From Colletes latitarsis (lineage: Eukaryota > Arthropoda > Insecta > Hymenoptera > Colletidae), in the NCBI RefSeq assembly GCF_051014445.1, contig NC_135141.1, forward strand, positions 6,944,001-7,008,000: a stretch of 64,000 nucleotides of DNA. Direction: 5' to 3'. This document shows positions 20,808 through 33,005 of this stretch, piece after piece (the first letter of the stretch is position 1; every line of letters starts with the position of its first letter). The notes under the pieces are model-generated. The model did no database searches. It saw only the letters and a program-made list of their open reading frames with translations, and was not told the origin of the DNA. The position numbers and the translations under genes are program-made.

Positions 20808-23800
20808 GTAAACAAGCTGTAAGCTTGTATGCAACCAGTCAGCTAGTAAGCAAAGAGTAAGCTAGAACTCAAGCAGCAACCTAGTAAGCAAGCAGTAAGT
20901 AAGTCAGCAAGCTGTGAGCTAGTAAGAGAGCAGCAAGCTAGTAAGGAAGCAGTATGCTAGTAAGCAAGCAGAATGCTAGTAAGCAACAAGTATGCTAGTA
21001 AGCAAGAAGCAGGTTAGTATGAAAGCAATTAACCAGTAAGGAAGCACTGTGCTAGTAAGCAGGCACAGATCTAGTAAGCATGAAGTGAGCTACTAAGCGA
21101 GGTGGAAGATAGTAAGGAAGCAGTTTAATAGTAAGCCAGCTGTAAGCATGTATGCAACCAGTTAGCTAGTAAGCAAACAGTAAGCTAGAACTCAGGCAGC
21201 ATCTTAGTAAGCAAGCAGAAAGTTAGTCAGCAAGTTGTGAGCTAGTAAGCAACCAGTAAGCTAGTAAGCAAGCAGCTGGCTAGTAAGAAAGCAGTATGCC
21301 AGTAAGCAAGAAGAGAGCTAGTAAACGGGCAGGAAGTTAGTAAGGAAGCAGAATGCTAGTAAGCAAGCAGTAAGGTAGAAAGAAAGCAGTTAGCTAGTAA
21401 GCAAGCAGTAAGCTAGAAAACAAGCAGTAAGCTAGAAAGCTTGAAGTAAGCTTATCAGCAAGCAGTAAGCTGTTTAGCAAGCAGTGAGCTTGTAAGCGAG
21501 CAGGGAGCAAGTAAGGAAGCAGTAAGGTAGTAAGCAAGCAGGAAGCTATAAAGGAAGTAGTACGCTAGTATGCAAGCAGTAAGTCATTAAGCAACTGGTG
21601 ATCTAGTAACAAAGCAGTTAGCTACTAAGAAAGCAGTAAGCTGGTAAGAAACAAGTAAGCTAGTAAGCAAGCAGCAGGCAAGTCAGAAAGCAACTAGCTA
21701 GTAAAAGAGCGGTGTGCTAGTAAGCAAGCAGTAAGCGACTAAGCAAGCAGTGAGCTAGTAACAAAGCAGTAAGTTAGTAGCAAACCTGTAAGACAGTAAC
21801 AAAGCAGTAAGGTCGTAAGAGAGCACGAAGCTAGTAAGGAAGCAGTATGCTAGTAAGCAAGCAAAATGCTAGTAAGCAACAAGTATGCTAGTAAGCAAGA
21901 AACAGGTTAGTATGAAAGCAATTAGCCAGTAAAGAAGCACTGTGGTAGTAAGCAGGCACAGATCTAGTAAGCATGAAGTGAGCTACTAAGCGAGGTGGAA
22001 GATAGTAAGGAAGCAGTTTGATAGTAAGCAAGCTGTAAGCTTGTATGCAATCAGTCAGCTAGTAATCAAACAGTAAGCTAGAACTCAGGCAGCATCTTAG
22101 TAAGCAAGCAGAAAGTTAGTCAGCAAGCTGTGAGCTAGTAAGCGAGCTGGAAGCTAGTAAGGCCAGCAGTAAGCTAGTAAACAAGCAATAAGCTTGTAAG
22201 AAACGAGAATGCTAGTAAGCAACAGCAGGCTAGTAAGGAAGCGAATAGCTAGTAAGAAAGCAGTATGCTAGTAAGAGAGCAGTATGCTAGTAAGCAAGCA
22301 GAAAGTTAGTCAGCAAGCTGTGAGCTAGTAAGCAACCAGTAAGCTAGTAAGCAAGCAGCTGGCTAGTAAGAAAGCAGTATGCCAGTAAGCAAGAAGAGAG
22401 CTAATAAACGGGCAGGAAGTTAGTAAGGAAGCAGAATGCTAGTAAGCAAGCAGTAAGGTAGAAAGAAAGCAGTTAGCCAGTAAGCAAGCAGTAAGCTAGA
22501 AAACAAGCAGTAAGCTAGAAAGCTTGAAGTAAGCTTGTCAGCAAGCAGTAAGCTGTTAAGCAAGCAGTGAGCTTGTAAGCGAGCAGGGAGCAAGTAAGGG
22601 AGCAGTAAGGAAGTAAGCAAGCAGGAAGCTATAAAGGAAGTAGTATGCTAGTATGCAAGCAGTAAGCGACTAAGCAAGCAGTGAGCTAGTAACAAAGCAG
22701 TAAGTTAGTAGCAAACCTGTAAGACAGTAACAAAGCAGTAAGCTCGTAAGAGAGCTGGAAGCTAGTAAGGATGCATTCGGCTAGTAAGGGAGCAGTGAGT
22801 AAGTAACAAAGCAGTAACATCTTAGGCAAGCAGTAAGCTAGTAAGCAAGCAGTAATCTTGCAAACAAGCAGTAATCTAGTAAGCAAGCAGTAAGCTAGTA
22901 ACAAAGCAGTAAGTTAGTAACAGAGCAGTAACTTAGTGACAAAGCGGAATGTTAGTTACAATGCGGTAAGCTAGTAAGCAAGCAGAAAACAAGTAAGCAA
23001 GGAGCAAGCTAGTAAGCAAGCAACAAGCTAGTAAGCAAGCAGTAAGATAGCAAGCAAGCAGCTGGCTAGTAAGAAAGCAGTAAGTTAAGAAGAAAGCTGG
23101 AGTGTTTTAAGTATGCAGATAGGTAGTATGCAAGCAGTATGCTAGAAAGCAAGCCGGAAGCTGCTAACCAAACAGTCAGCTTGTAAGCAAGTAGCAGGCT
23201 ACACAGAAATCTACTAGCTGGTAAGAAAGCAGTATGCTAGTAAGCAAGCTGGAAGCTAGATAGCAAGCAGCAACCTAGTATGCATGCAGTATACTAGAAA
23301 GCAAGCTCCAGGATAGAAAGCATGCAGTAAGCTAGTAAGCAAGCTGTGAGCTAGTAAGCAAGTAGCAAGCTAGTAAGCAAGCAGTAACCTAGTAAGCGAG
23401 CAGAGAGCTGCTAAAGGTGCAGTATGCTAGTAAGCAAACAGTAAGCTATTAAGAAACCAGTAAGCTAGTACGCAAGCAGGAAGCTAGTAAGAAATCAGTA
23501 TGCTAGAAAGCATGCATCGTGCTAGCAAGAAAGCAGGAAGCTAGTTGGAAGCAGTATGCTAGTAAGGAAGCAGAAAGCTAGAATGCAAGCACCAAGCTAG
23601 TAAGCAAGCAGTAAGCTAGAAAGCAAGCAGCAGCCTAGTAAGCATGCAGTAAGAGAGTATGCTAGCAGTGAGCTAGTAAGCGAGGAGGAACCTAGTAAGG
23701 AAGCAGCATCATAGTAAGCAAGTAGTAAGCTAGTAAGCAACAATTAACCTAGAAAGAAAGCAGTAAGCTGATAAGAATGCAGTTAGGTAGTAGTAAAGCA

Positions 23801-25291
23801 GTGTTATAGTAAGCAAGCAGTAAGCTAGTAAGATAACAGTTAGCTAGTAACCTAGCAGTAAGCTGGTTGGCCAGCAGTAACCTAGTAGGCAAGCAGTGAG
23901 CTAGCAAGAAAGCAGTATGCTAGTAAGCAAACAGTAAGCTGGAAAGCAAGCAGCAAGCTAGTAAGCAAGCAGTAATCCAGTAAGCGAGCAGGGCGCTAGT
24001 AAGGGAGCAGAATGCTAGTAAGCAAGCAGTACGCTAGTAAGCAACCAGTAAGCTAGTAAGCTACTAACAAAGCAGTAAGCAAGAAAGCAAGTAGCAGGCT
24101 AGTAAGAAAGTAGTCAGGTTGTAAGCAAGCAGTTAGCCAGTAAGCAAGCAATAAGATAGAAAGCAAGCAGCAAGCTAATAAGCAAGCACTAAGCAAGAAA
24201 GCATGCAGAAAGCTAGTAAGGAAGCAGTCAGCTATTAAGCAAGCAGTATGCTAGCAAGCAGGCAGTAAGCAGGATAGCAAGCAGTGTACTAGTAAGCAAG
24301 CTGTAAGCTCGTAACAAAGCAGTACGTTACTAACAAAGCAGTAATCTAGTGACAAAGCAGTAAGTTAGTTACAATACAGTAAGCTAGTAAGCAATCAGTA
24401 AGCTAGTAAGCAAGCAGTAAGCTAGTAAGCAAGCAGCAAGCTAGTGAGCAAGTGACAAGCGAGAAACCAAGCAGTAAGCAAGTAAGCAAGCAGCTGGCTA
24501 GTATGGAAGCAGTTAGTTAAGATGAAAGTAGGTGTCTTGGTAGAAAGCAGTTAGGTAGTAAGCGAGCAGGCCGCTAGTAAAGGAGCAGAATGCTAGTAAG
24601 CAAGCAGTACGCTAGTAAGCAACCAGTAAGCTAGTAAGCTACTAACAAAGCAGTAAGCAAGAAAGCAAGTAGCACGCTAGTAAGAAAGCAGTCAGCTTGT
24701 AAGCAAGCAGTGAGCTAGTAAGCTACCAGGCAGCTAGAATGCAAGATGGAAGCTAGTAGGGAAGCAATCGGCTAGTAAATGAGCAGTAAGTTAGGAAGAA
24801 AGCAGTGAGTTAGTAAGCAAGCAGGAAGCTGGTGAGCAAGCAGCAAGCTAGCAAGAATGTAGTTCGCTAGTAAGAAAGCAGTATGGTAGTAAGCTAGCTG
24901 CAAGCTAGTAAGCAATCAGTAAGCTGGTACGAAAGCAATTAGATTGTAAGCATGCAGTAGGCTAGTATGCAAGCAGTAAGCTAGTAAGCAAGCAGAGAAC
25001 TAGTACGGTAGCAGGAAGCTAGTAAAAATATAGTATGCTAGTAAGCAAGCAGTAATCTAGTAAGCAGCCAGTAAGCTAGTAAACACGGAGCAGGCCTGTA
25101 AGAAAGCAATTATCTAGTAAGACGTCAGTATGCTAGTAAGCAAGCATTAAGTTAGAAGGCACGCAGCAAGCTAATGAGGTAGCAGTAAGCGAGTAAGTAA
25201 GCAGTAATCCAGAAAGCAAGCGGCGGGCTAGTAAGAACGCAGTAAGCAAGAAAGCAAGCAGTATGCTAGTGACAAATCTGTAAGATAGTAA
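20808..25291 (+). repeat. 19-bp satellite, block 5 (longest, 4.5 kb) with higher-order duplications
   Basis: Plus orientation. About 20990-21205 recurs at about 21880-22110, and about 21205-21545 recurs at about 22295-22620, with only scattered differences; both include unusual variants such as GCACAGATCTAG and AGCTTGAAGTAAGC. This is younger amplification than the surrounding units. No gene. Confidence 0.9.
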
Positions 25292-25569
25292 CGTTGCGAC
25301 GGATTGAAGATGCATCGTTGCGGCAACGTGAAGGCTGTTCCGCAACGATGTGAAGCTGCCCCTACGAACGAGCGGAAGCGAGATCCCGTAGCCTTCCGGT
25401 TGCTGAGAAACCGGCAACGATTTGAAGAATAGAACTGCGATAGATCTCGTGACGAACGAACTTGTCGAAAAGCATCCTTGTTATTAGAGTTCTTAGTTGT
25501 GTTACGTTGTGCTATTTGTGTTGTGTTAAAATATGCGGCGTTCGACGAGTAATACTCCCCGGCGTAACA
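25292..25569 (+). repeat. Putative 5' LTR of a Ty3/gypsy element
   Basis: The segment between the satellite and a primer-binding-like TGGTGTCAGAAGTGGG (25571-25586) ends GGCGTAACA; its left end reads CGTTGCGACGG, one base away from an ideal TGTTGCG start. It contains internal near-repeats of GCAACGATTTGAAG/CAACGATGTGAAG. Confidence 0.5.
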
Positions 25570-25586
25570 GTGGTGTCAGAAGTGGG

Positions 25587-26369
25587 ATGTCGACCCGATC
25601 TACCGCTGGGGAGGGAGAGGCCGTTCCTTCCTTGGAACTGTTGTTCGAGGGCCTGCAGGGGAGCCTCGCGGCGCAGTTCCGGGAACAGCAGAAAACTTTC
25701 GAGTCCAGGTGGGAAGAGGATCGGAAGCGGACCGAAGAGAAGCAGGCCGCGAAGGAGGCTGCCGCTTCAGCGAAGGAGGCTGCTGTGGAAGGGAGGATAA
25801 GGGCCATGGAAGACCGTTATCAGGTGCTTTCGGAGAATTTTAAGAGTGTGATCAATAACCTGTCGGCCGCGGCGTTCCGTAGCGAGGATCGCGAGTCCAG
25901 CCTTGTTAATAATGTTGTTAGGGATAATCCTGTTGTTGCTGGACTCGCGATGCCTTCCACTTCGCAGTCGGCTCCTCCGTTGGAAGCGACTGGTGGATTT
26001 CTGGGGTACGTCCTGAAACCACCAGCGTTTGATGGGAGAGCTTGTTGGGAGGAGTACCGGGTGCAATTCGAGGCGATTGCGAAGGCGAATGGATGGGATG
26101 CACCAAGGAAGGCTTTGGCCTTGGTCGCATGTCTGGAGGGGCCCGCTCGGGGTGTTTTGACTACCCTTTCCGAGGAGTCGCGTTGCGATTTTGGTGTCTT
26201 AGTTTCCGCTTTGGAGTTCCATTTCGGAACCAAGAATTTCGGGAATCTAAATTACGTGAAGTTTCAAAATTATACTCAACGGAAGGGGGAGTCGATTTCT
26301 GATTTGGCCTCGGAGATTGAGAGGTTGGCGCAGGCTTCCTTTTGTGATTACCCGATGAATGCAATTAAC
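25587..26369 (+). pseudogene. Ty3/gypsy Gag fragment, 3'-truncated
   Basis: The reading frame starts at ATG 25587 right after the primer site (an upstream in-frame ATG at 25533 lies within the LTR). The protein has a charged coiled-coil segment (EDRKRTEEKQAAKEAAASAK) followed by the gypsy Gag capsid signature: LKPPAFDGRACWEEYRVQFE, LACLEGPARGVL-like LVACLEGPARGVLTTL, LEFHFGTKNF and YTQRKGESISDLASEIERL. It then runs into satellite near 26369. No zinc knuckle, pol or 3' LTR is present, so everything downstream of mid-Gag was lost. Confidence 0.75.
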
Positions 26370-28114
26370 TTGTACGCTAGCTGTAAGCTTGTAAGCAAGT
26401 AGTAATCTAGAAGCAAGCAGCAAGTTTGTAAGCGAGCAGTAATATGCAAAGCAGGCAGCAGGGTAGCAAGAAAGCAGGTAGCTTGTAAGTAAGCAGTAAG
26501 GTAGTAAGCAAGCAGTGAGCTAGTAAGTTAGCGTCATGCTGGTAAGCAAGCTGTAAGCAAGAATGCTAGCGGTAAGCTACTAAGCAAGAAGTGATCTAGT
26601 AAGTAAGCAGGAAGCTAGGGAGGAAGCAGAATGCTAGTAAGCATGCAGTAGGCTAGTAAGAATGCAGTTAGCTAGAAATCAAACAGCAAGCTAGTAGGCA
26701 AGAAGTGAGCTAGTAAGCGATCAGGAAGCTAATAGGGAATCAGTATGCTACTAAGCAAACAGTAAGCTAGAAGCAAGCAGGAAGCCAGTAAGCAATTAGT
26801 AAGCTGGAAAGCAAGCGGTGAGCTGGCATACGAGGAATATGCTAGTAAGTAAGCAGTGAGCAAGTAAGTGAGCAGGAACATAGTAAGGAAGCAATATGCT
26901 GGTAAGCAAGCGGTAAGCTAGTAAGCAACCGCTAAGCTAGTATGCAACCCGTAACCCGGTAAGTAAGCAATTAGCAACTTAGCAGCCAGTAAGCTACCAA
27001 GCATGCAGTGGGCTAGCAAGCGAGGATGAAGCTAATAAGCATTCAGTAAGCTAGAATGCAAGGAGCATGATAGAAATCAAGCAGCAAGCTAGTAAGAATG
27101 CAGTAAGCTAGTAAGCAAGCAGTAAACTAGTGAGCAGGCAGTAAGCTAGAAAGCAAGCAGTAGGCTTGTAAGTAACCAGTAAGCTAGTAAGCAAGCAGTA
27201 AGCTAGTAATCAAGCAGTACGCTAGAAAGCAAGCAGTATGGTTGCAAACAAGCAGTGAGCTAGTAAGCAAGCAGTAAGCTAAAAGCAAGCGGCAAGTTTG
27301 TAAGCAAGCAGTAAGATGGAAATCAAGTAATAAGCTAGTAAACAAGCATTAAGTGAGTTAGCCAGCTGTAAGCCAGTAAGCAAGCAGTAAGCTATAATGC
27401 AAGCAGCAGGCTAGTAAGCAAGCAGTAAGCTAGAAAGCAAGCAGCAAGCTAGTAAGGAAGCACTCGGTTAGTAAGAAAGCAGTAAGTTAGGAACAAAGCA
27501 TGAATGTATTATGAAAGCAGTAAGCTAGTAAGCAAGCAGTAAGATTGTAAGCAAGCTGTAAGCCAGTAAGCGTGCAAGCAAGTAAGTATGCTAGCAAGAA
27601 TATTTAAGCTATTGAGCATGCAGTAAGCTAGTAACCAAGCACTAAGCTAGTAAGCATGCAGTATGTTACTAAGGAAGCAGGAGGCTAGTAAGCTGATAAG
27701 AATGCAGTAAGCTATTGAAAATGCAGTAAACTAGTAACCAAGTAGTATGCTAGTAAGCAACCAGTAAGCTAGTAAGAAAGCAATTAGCAAGTAAGCAAGT
27801 AGTAAGCACGTACTAAGCTAGTAAGCAAGCAGTAAGCTTGAAAGCAAGGAGCAGGCTAGTAAGAAAGTAGTTAGCTATAAAACAAGCAGTGAGCTAGTAA
27901 CCAAGCAGTAAGTTAGTAAGCAAGAAGCAAGCTAGAAGGAAAGCAGTTAGCAAGAATCTAGCAGCAAGCTACTAAGCTAGCAGTAAGGTAGTAAGCGAGC
28001 AGGGCGCTAGTAAGGAAGCAGTGCGGTAGTAAGCAAGCTGTAAGCTGGTAAGTAACCAGTATGCTAGTATTCAAACAGTAAGATGGCATGAAAGGTATTA
28101 GCTTGTAAGCAAGC
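26370..28114 (+). repeat. 19-bp satellite, block 6
   Basis: Plus orientation, same unit. No gene. It ends with AAGC that may be the left target duplicate of the next insertion. Confidence 0.9.
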
Positions 28115-29149
28115 TGTGACCGTTCCACCGTGGACGGTCCGATTCGAGGGGGACGCGGAGGAAGGTGGCAGGTGCCGACTCAGTCGGCAGTCGAGGGTTC
28201 GCTGCGGTGAGGGACGTAGGCCGGGTTGATGTTTGAAGCGTATTTATTACTACCTTAGTCTACCTACAAAGCTTAGTCTATGTACAAACGTATGGCTACG
28301 GAGGACGGCGCGGTGAGCGGTCGGTCGCTCGGCGAGAGCGGCGCAAGGAGCGTTCAGGTGCTCAGCGGAGAAGAGCGCGGCGAGCGGTCGGTCGCTCGGC
28401 GAGAGCGGCGCGGTGTGCGGTCGGTTGCTCGACGAGTGTGGCGCAATGAGCGTTCAGGCGTTCAGCGGAGGGGAGAGGACATACAATACCCTACCTACGC
28501 TGCTACGAGGCCGCCATGTCGGTAGGGCCAGGGTAGGAAATAGGGAAAAGGTTCGACCCAGTATCCAGGGTTATTGGTGGTTCGGTGGGTGGCGGGTTGT
28601 GGCCGAGGGGTCGGTACAGGACGATAATGCAATACCCTACCTACGCTGCTACCAGGCCGCGACATCGGTAGGGCCAGGGTAGGAACGATGGGATAGGTGC
28701 AACCCAGAATCCAGGGTTATTGGAGGTGCAGTGTCGGTCGGAGGCCACAGTGGGTGCGGAGTCAGGCAATACCCTACCTACGCTGCTACGAGGCCGCGAT
28801 GTCGGTAGGGTCAGGGTAGGAGATCTAGGAACGGTTCGACCCAGTATCCAGGGTTACGGGAGGTTCGGCGGATTGGTCGCGAGAGTGCCCCTCGCACGTG
28901 TTTGCCAAAGCCGGAGCTCATGTAGACCCGTATGGATCGTATGTAATCTCTCGTCACTTGAACTGGCTTCGATGAGCAAGACATGAGTCCCCCGAATCCG
29001 GCCGGTGGCCCGGTATTAATACCCGCGCGGCGCGTAAATAGCGGCGAGAAGTCGCGGACGCCTAGCGGCCGCGCGGGAAACCACCGGTCGCGGGGACTCG
29101 GCCGCGACGGTGCTCGGTTCGCGGTCCCGCGTCGGATATGCGCGTTACA
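28115..29149 (-). mobile_element. Putative solo LTR, 1035 bp, with internal repeats
   Basis: Ends TGTGAC...GTTACA with AAGC on both sides (28111-28114, 29150-29153). AAGC is common in the satellite, so the duplication is only suggestive. The sequence is GC-rich with no coding motif. On the minus strand a TATTAATA lies near 29014 and an AATAAA near 28246, so the LTR probably reads right to left. Inside are three copies of a ~140-bp repeat (starting 28485, 28631, 28768: AATACCCTACCTACGCTGCT) and three of a ~60-bp repeat at 28310-28475 (GGTCGGTCGCTCGGCGAGAG). Confidence 0.5.
28485..28880. repeat. ~140-bp tandem repeat, three copies, inside the putative solo LTR
   Basis: Starts at 28485, 28631 and 28768. 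Each has AATACCCTACCTACGCTGCT followed by a conserved TCGGTAGGG...CAGGGTAGG arm and a CCAGGGTTA tail. CCCTACC and GGTAGGG arms can form a hairpin. Confidence 0.75.
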
Positions 29150-29660
29150 AAGCAGTAAGCTAGTTTGCAAGCAGTGACCTAGTAAGCGAGTAGGAAGCTA
29201 GTATGGCAGCAGTAAGCAAGGATGCAACCAGCAAGCTAGTAAACAAGCTATAAGCGAGTAAGCTATCAGTAAGCTAGTAAGCAAGGAGTAATCTAGTAAG
29301 CTAGCAGTGAGCTAATAAGCAAGCAGTGAGCTAGTAAGCAACCAGGAAGCTAGTGAGGAAGCACTAAGCTAGAAAGCAAGCGGCAAGCTAGTAAGCAAAC
29401 AGTAGGCGAGTAAGCTAGCAGTGAGCTAGTAAGCAAGCAGTATGCTTGTATGCAACCAGTAAGCTATTAAACAAGCATTAAGCTAGTAAGCAAGCAGTAA
29501 GCTAGAAAGCAAGCAGTGAGCTAGTAATCAAGCAGTGAGCTAGTAAGCGAGCAAGGAGCTCGTAAGGAAGCAGTATGCTATTAAGGAAGCAGAAAGCTAG
29601 TAAGTAACCAGTAAGTTAGTAAACAAGCTGTAGTCTAGAATGCAAGCTCTAAGCTAGTAT
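29150..29660 (+). repeat. 19-bp satellite, block 7
   Basis: Plus orientation. It ends in GCTCTAAGCTAGTAT (29646-29660), the left target duplicate of the LINE that follows. Confidence 0.9.
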
Positions 29661-29661
29661 T

Positions 29662-30473
29662 GCCAATGCCTTTAACACCCTCCCCTGGGAAGAGATAAGG
29701 AGGGGACTCGAATATCATCGAGTCCCCCCTTGTCTCAGGGCGGTCGTCGGGGATTATCTCCGCGGCAGGTGGATCGAGTATCCGGGCCGGGATGGTGATA
29801 TGCGGAGGGAGGTGTACTGCGGTGTTCCGCAGGGGTCGGTCCTCGGGCCACTCCTGTGGAACATCGCGTACGACTCGGTGTTGCGGGCCGGCCTCCCCGA
29901 CGGCGTCAGCACGGTGTGTTATGCGGATGACACACTGGTGCTGGCCGTCGGGGCGCACTGTGGGAGGGCCATGCGTCGCGCGGAGGAGGGGTCGCAACGC
30001 GTCGTCGACCGGATCAGGGGGATGGGGATGACGGTGGCGGTCCATAAGATCGAGGTGATTGCGTTTCATTCACCTCGGCAGGATCCGCCACCCCCTCTGA
30101 TCCGGGTGGGTGGGGCTGACATCGAGGTGAAGCCCCAGATCAGGTATCTAGGGCTGATCCTCGATAGCCACTGGCGTTTCGAGGAGCATTTCCGCTGCCT
30201 GGTCCCCCGGTTGGAAAGGATGGTTGCGGCTCTGGGCCGGATCCTGCCCAACCTGGGGGGCCCGGCGGGCCGAGTTCGTCGCCTCTATGTGGCAATGGTC
30301 CAGTCGGTGGTCCTATACGGGGCCCCCGTCTGGGCGGACGACCTGGCGGCCTCCCGGCGCAGCATGACGATGCTGCGTCGGGTGCAGAGGCGGATGGCGT
30401 TGAGGGTCGTCCGCGGGTATCGGACCATGTCACATGAGGGGGCGACGGTTCTAGCGGGGATGCCGCCCATGGA

Positions 30474-30507
<34 letters not shown>

Positions 30508-32677
30508 TCGTGGGGAAAATCTTCGAAAGACTCCCTCCCACCTCCTTGGGGAGAGGTGGGAGGGGTGTGTGGGATTCCCCGCGCCCGTACAACGACAGGC
30601 GCGGGACCTACCCACTAAAAACCCCACGGTGACCCTTCGGCACGCTTTGGGAGGATACCGGGAATCGCTCGAAGCATTCTTCCGGTATCCTCCCCGTGCC
30701 CGCGCTTTCGCGCCCATCCCCCGGGGGGACAATCGGTCCCCCCAGTAGACACACTGCCTCATAGCGGCGGGACGGGGCCACTCCATCCCGCCGCTATCCG
30801 TCCCGGGGCCGCGTTTAGTGGCGGCTGCGAGCCCCAACTCGCAACCGCCCACGACCCCGTTTCCACCCCTCGGCGGCCGGGCGTTCATGGCCGCACCAGA
30901 CCGCCGAGGGTGCCTCCCCTTGCGTCGGACCGGTAGGGGGAGGCACTCCTACCCCCAACCGGTCCGACCCGGCGCCGCCTGGCGGGAGGAGGGTCCCCTC
31001 AGGACCCCCCTCCCAGCCTAGGTCATCCGCCACGCCGAGGCGGCCGCTCGCGCGCCTCGCGACCGGGCGACGACCTCGGGCCACCGCACGAGCGCGAGCT
31101 TCAGCGCGCCGCTGAAGCTCGCGCTCCCTCCCCGCGGCCTCCTTCTGCAACATTACGTTCTCGCAGAAGGAGGCCACGGCCCTCCACTTCTCCTCGCTGC
31201 CGAGCATGGCGCGCACCACGCCCGGCAGCGAGACATCCCGCCCGACGACGCCGACCAGGACACGGCGATCCCCCTCCCACGCGGGGCATACCTCCAGGGT
31301 ATGATCCGCCGTGTCCTGCTCAGCGTCGCAGTGGCAGCAACGCGCCGTCGGCTCCTTCCCTATCCGGCACAGGTATCTTCCGAAGCTGCCATGCCCGGAA
31401 AATACCTGTGCCAGCCGGTAGGTGAGGCTGCCATGGCCTCTGTCCAGCCACTCCTTCAGGAGTGGCCGAACAGCCCCGACAGTCCGGTGCCCCGCGGTTG
31501 GCAGAGCCAGCCGCTCCTGCCACGCGAGCAACACGGACTGCCGGGCCTGGCGCTTCAAATCGCCCCAAGTAGGTTCCTGCCCGCCCGGGACCGCCCCCAC
31601 CCCCGCGCGACGGTCGACGCGGTGCCGGTACATCACCACGTGCGACCGCGCGAGCAGGTCCATGGGCGGCATCCCCGCTAGAACCGTCGCCGCCTCATGT
31701 GACATGGTCCGATACCCGCGGACGACCCTGAGCGCCATGCGCCTCTGCACCCGACGCAGCATAGTCATGCTGCGCCGGGAGGCAGCCAGATCGTCCGCCC
31801 AGACGGGGGCCCCGTATAGGGCCACCGACTGGACCATTGCCACATAGAGGCGACGAACTCGGCCCGCCGGGCCCCCCAGGTTGGGCAGAATCCGGCCCAG
31901 AGCCGCAACCATCCTTTCCAACCGGGGGACCAGGCAGCGGAAATGCTCCTCGAAACGCCAGTGGCTATCGAGGATCAGCCCTAGATACCTGATCTGGGGC
32001 TTCACCTCGATGTCAGCCCCACCCACCCGGCGCCCATGGACCTGCTCGCGCGGTCGCACGCGGTGATGTACCGGCACCGCGTCGACCGTCGCGCGGGGGT
32101 GGGGGCGGTCCCGGGCGGGCAGAAACCTGCTTGGGGCGATTTGAAGAGCCAGGCCCGGCAGTCCGTGTTGCTCGCGTGGCAGGAGCGGCTGGCTCTGCCA
32201 ACCGCGGGGCACCGGACTGTCGGGGCTGTTCGGCCACTCCTGAAGGAGTGGCTGGACAGAGGCCATGGCAGCCTCACCTACCGGCTGGCACAGGTGTTTT
32301 CCGGGCATGGCAGCTTCGGAAGATACCTGTGCCGGATAGGGAAGGAGCCGACGGCGCGTTGCTGCCACTGCGACGCTGAGCAGGACACGGCGGATCATAC
32401 CCTGGAGGTATGCCCCGCGTGGCAGGGGGAGCGCCGTGTCCTGGTCGGCGTCGTCGGGCGGGATGTCTCGCTGCCGGGCGTGGTGCGCGCCATGCTCGGC
32501 AGCGAGGAGAAGTGGAGGGCCGTGGCCTCCTTCTGCGAGAACGTAATGTTGCAGAAGGAGGCCGCGGGGAGGGAGCGCGAGCTTCAGCGGCGCGCTGAAG
32601 CTCGCGCTCGTGCGGTGGCCCGAGGTCGTCGCCCGGTCGCGAGGCGTCGCGAGCGGCCGCCTCGGCGTGGCGGATGA
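29662..32677 (+). pseudogene. ORF2 fragment (RT to C-terminus) of LINE family A copy 2, interrupted
   Basis: The frame is open at 29662-30475 and resumes at 32043-32677. It starts in RT (NAFNTLPW), includes GVPQGSVLGPLLWNIAYD and the catalytic CYADDTLVLA, and ends with the CCHC finger and Arg-rich tail. Without the 1567-bp insertion plus duplicate, the frame would be uninterrupted, so the fragment was still clean when it was hit. Endonuclease and N-terminal RT are missing. Confidence 0.85.
30476..32030 (-). mobile_element. LINE family A, copy 2b, nested in copy 2 in opposite orientation
   Basis: Poly(T) 30476-30506 marks its 3' end; the 5' end at 32030 is truncated in ORF2. A 12-bp duplication CGCCCATGGACC (30464-30475 and 32031-32042) of ORF2 sequence proves insertion into copy 2. 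ORF2 C-terminal coding runs 32030 to about 31030; a one-base change near 31050 shifts the frame so that it reads through the usual stop to 30815. The 3' UTR is of the A1 subtype. Confidence 0.92.
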
Positions 32678-33005
32678 CCTAGGCTGGGAGGGGGGTCCTG
32701 AGGGGACCCTCTTCCCGCCAGGCGGCGCCGGGTCGGACCGGTTGAGGGTAGGAGTGCCTCCCCCTACCGGTCCGACGCAAGGAGAGGCACCCTCGGCGGT
32801 CTGGTGCGGCCATGAACGCCCGGCCGCCGAGGGGTGGAAACGGGGTCGCGGGCGGTTGCGAGTTGGGGCTCGCAGCCGCCACTAAACGCGGCCCCGGGAC
32901 GGATAGCGGCGGGATGGAGTGGCCCCGTCCCGCCGCTATGAGGCAGTGTGTCTACTGGGGGGACCGATTGTCCCCCCGGGGGATGGGCGCGAAAGCGCGG
33001 GCACG

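Noticed and set aside
22420..22904. Leu-rich minus-strand ORFs in the satellite (also 15226, 25133, 33381, 59660, 60348) that look like membrane proteins
   Set aside because: They are translations of the 19-bp repeat; the frame cycles every three units and the hydrophobic pattern follows the repeat, with no start context or conservation.
30815..32398. 527-codon minus-strand ORF joining RT sequence
   Set aside because: It crosses the 5' truncation point of copy 2b (32030) into antisense of copy 2, and its C-terminal extension is 3' UTR read through after a frameshift.
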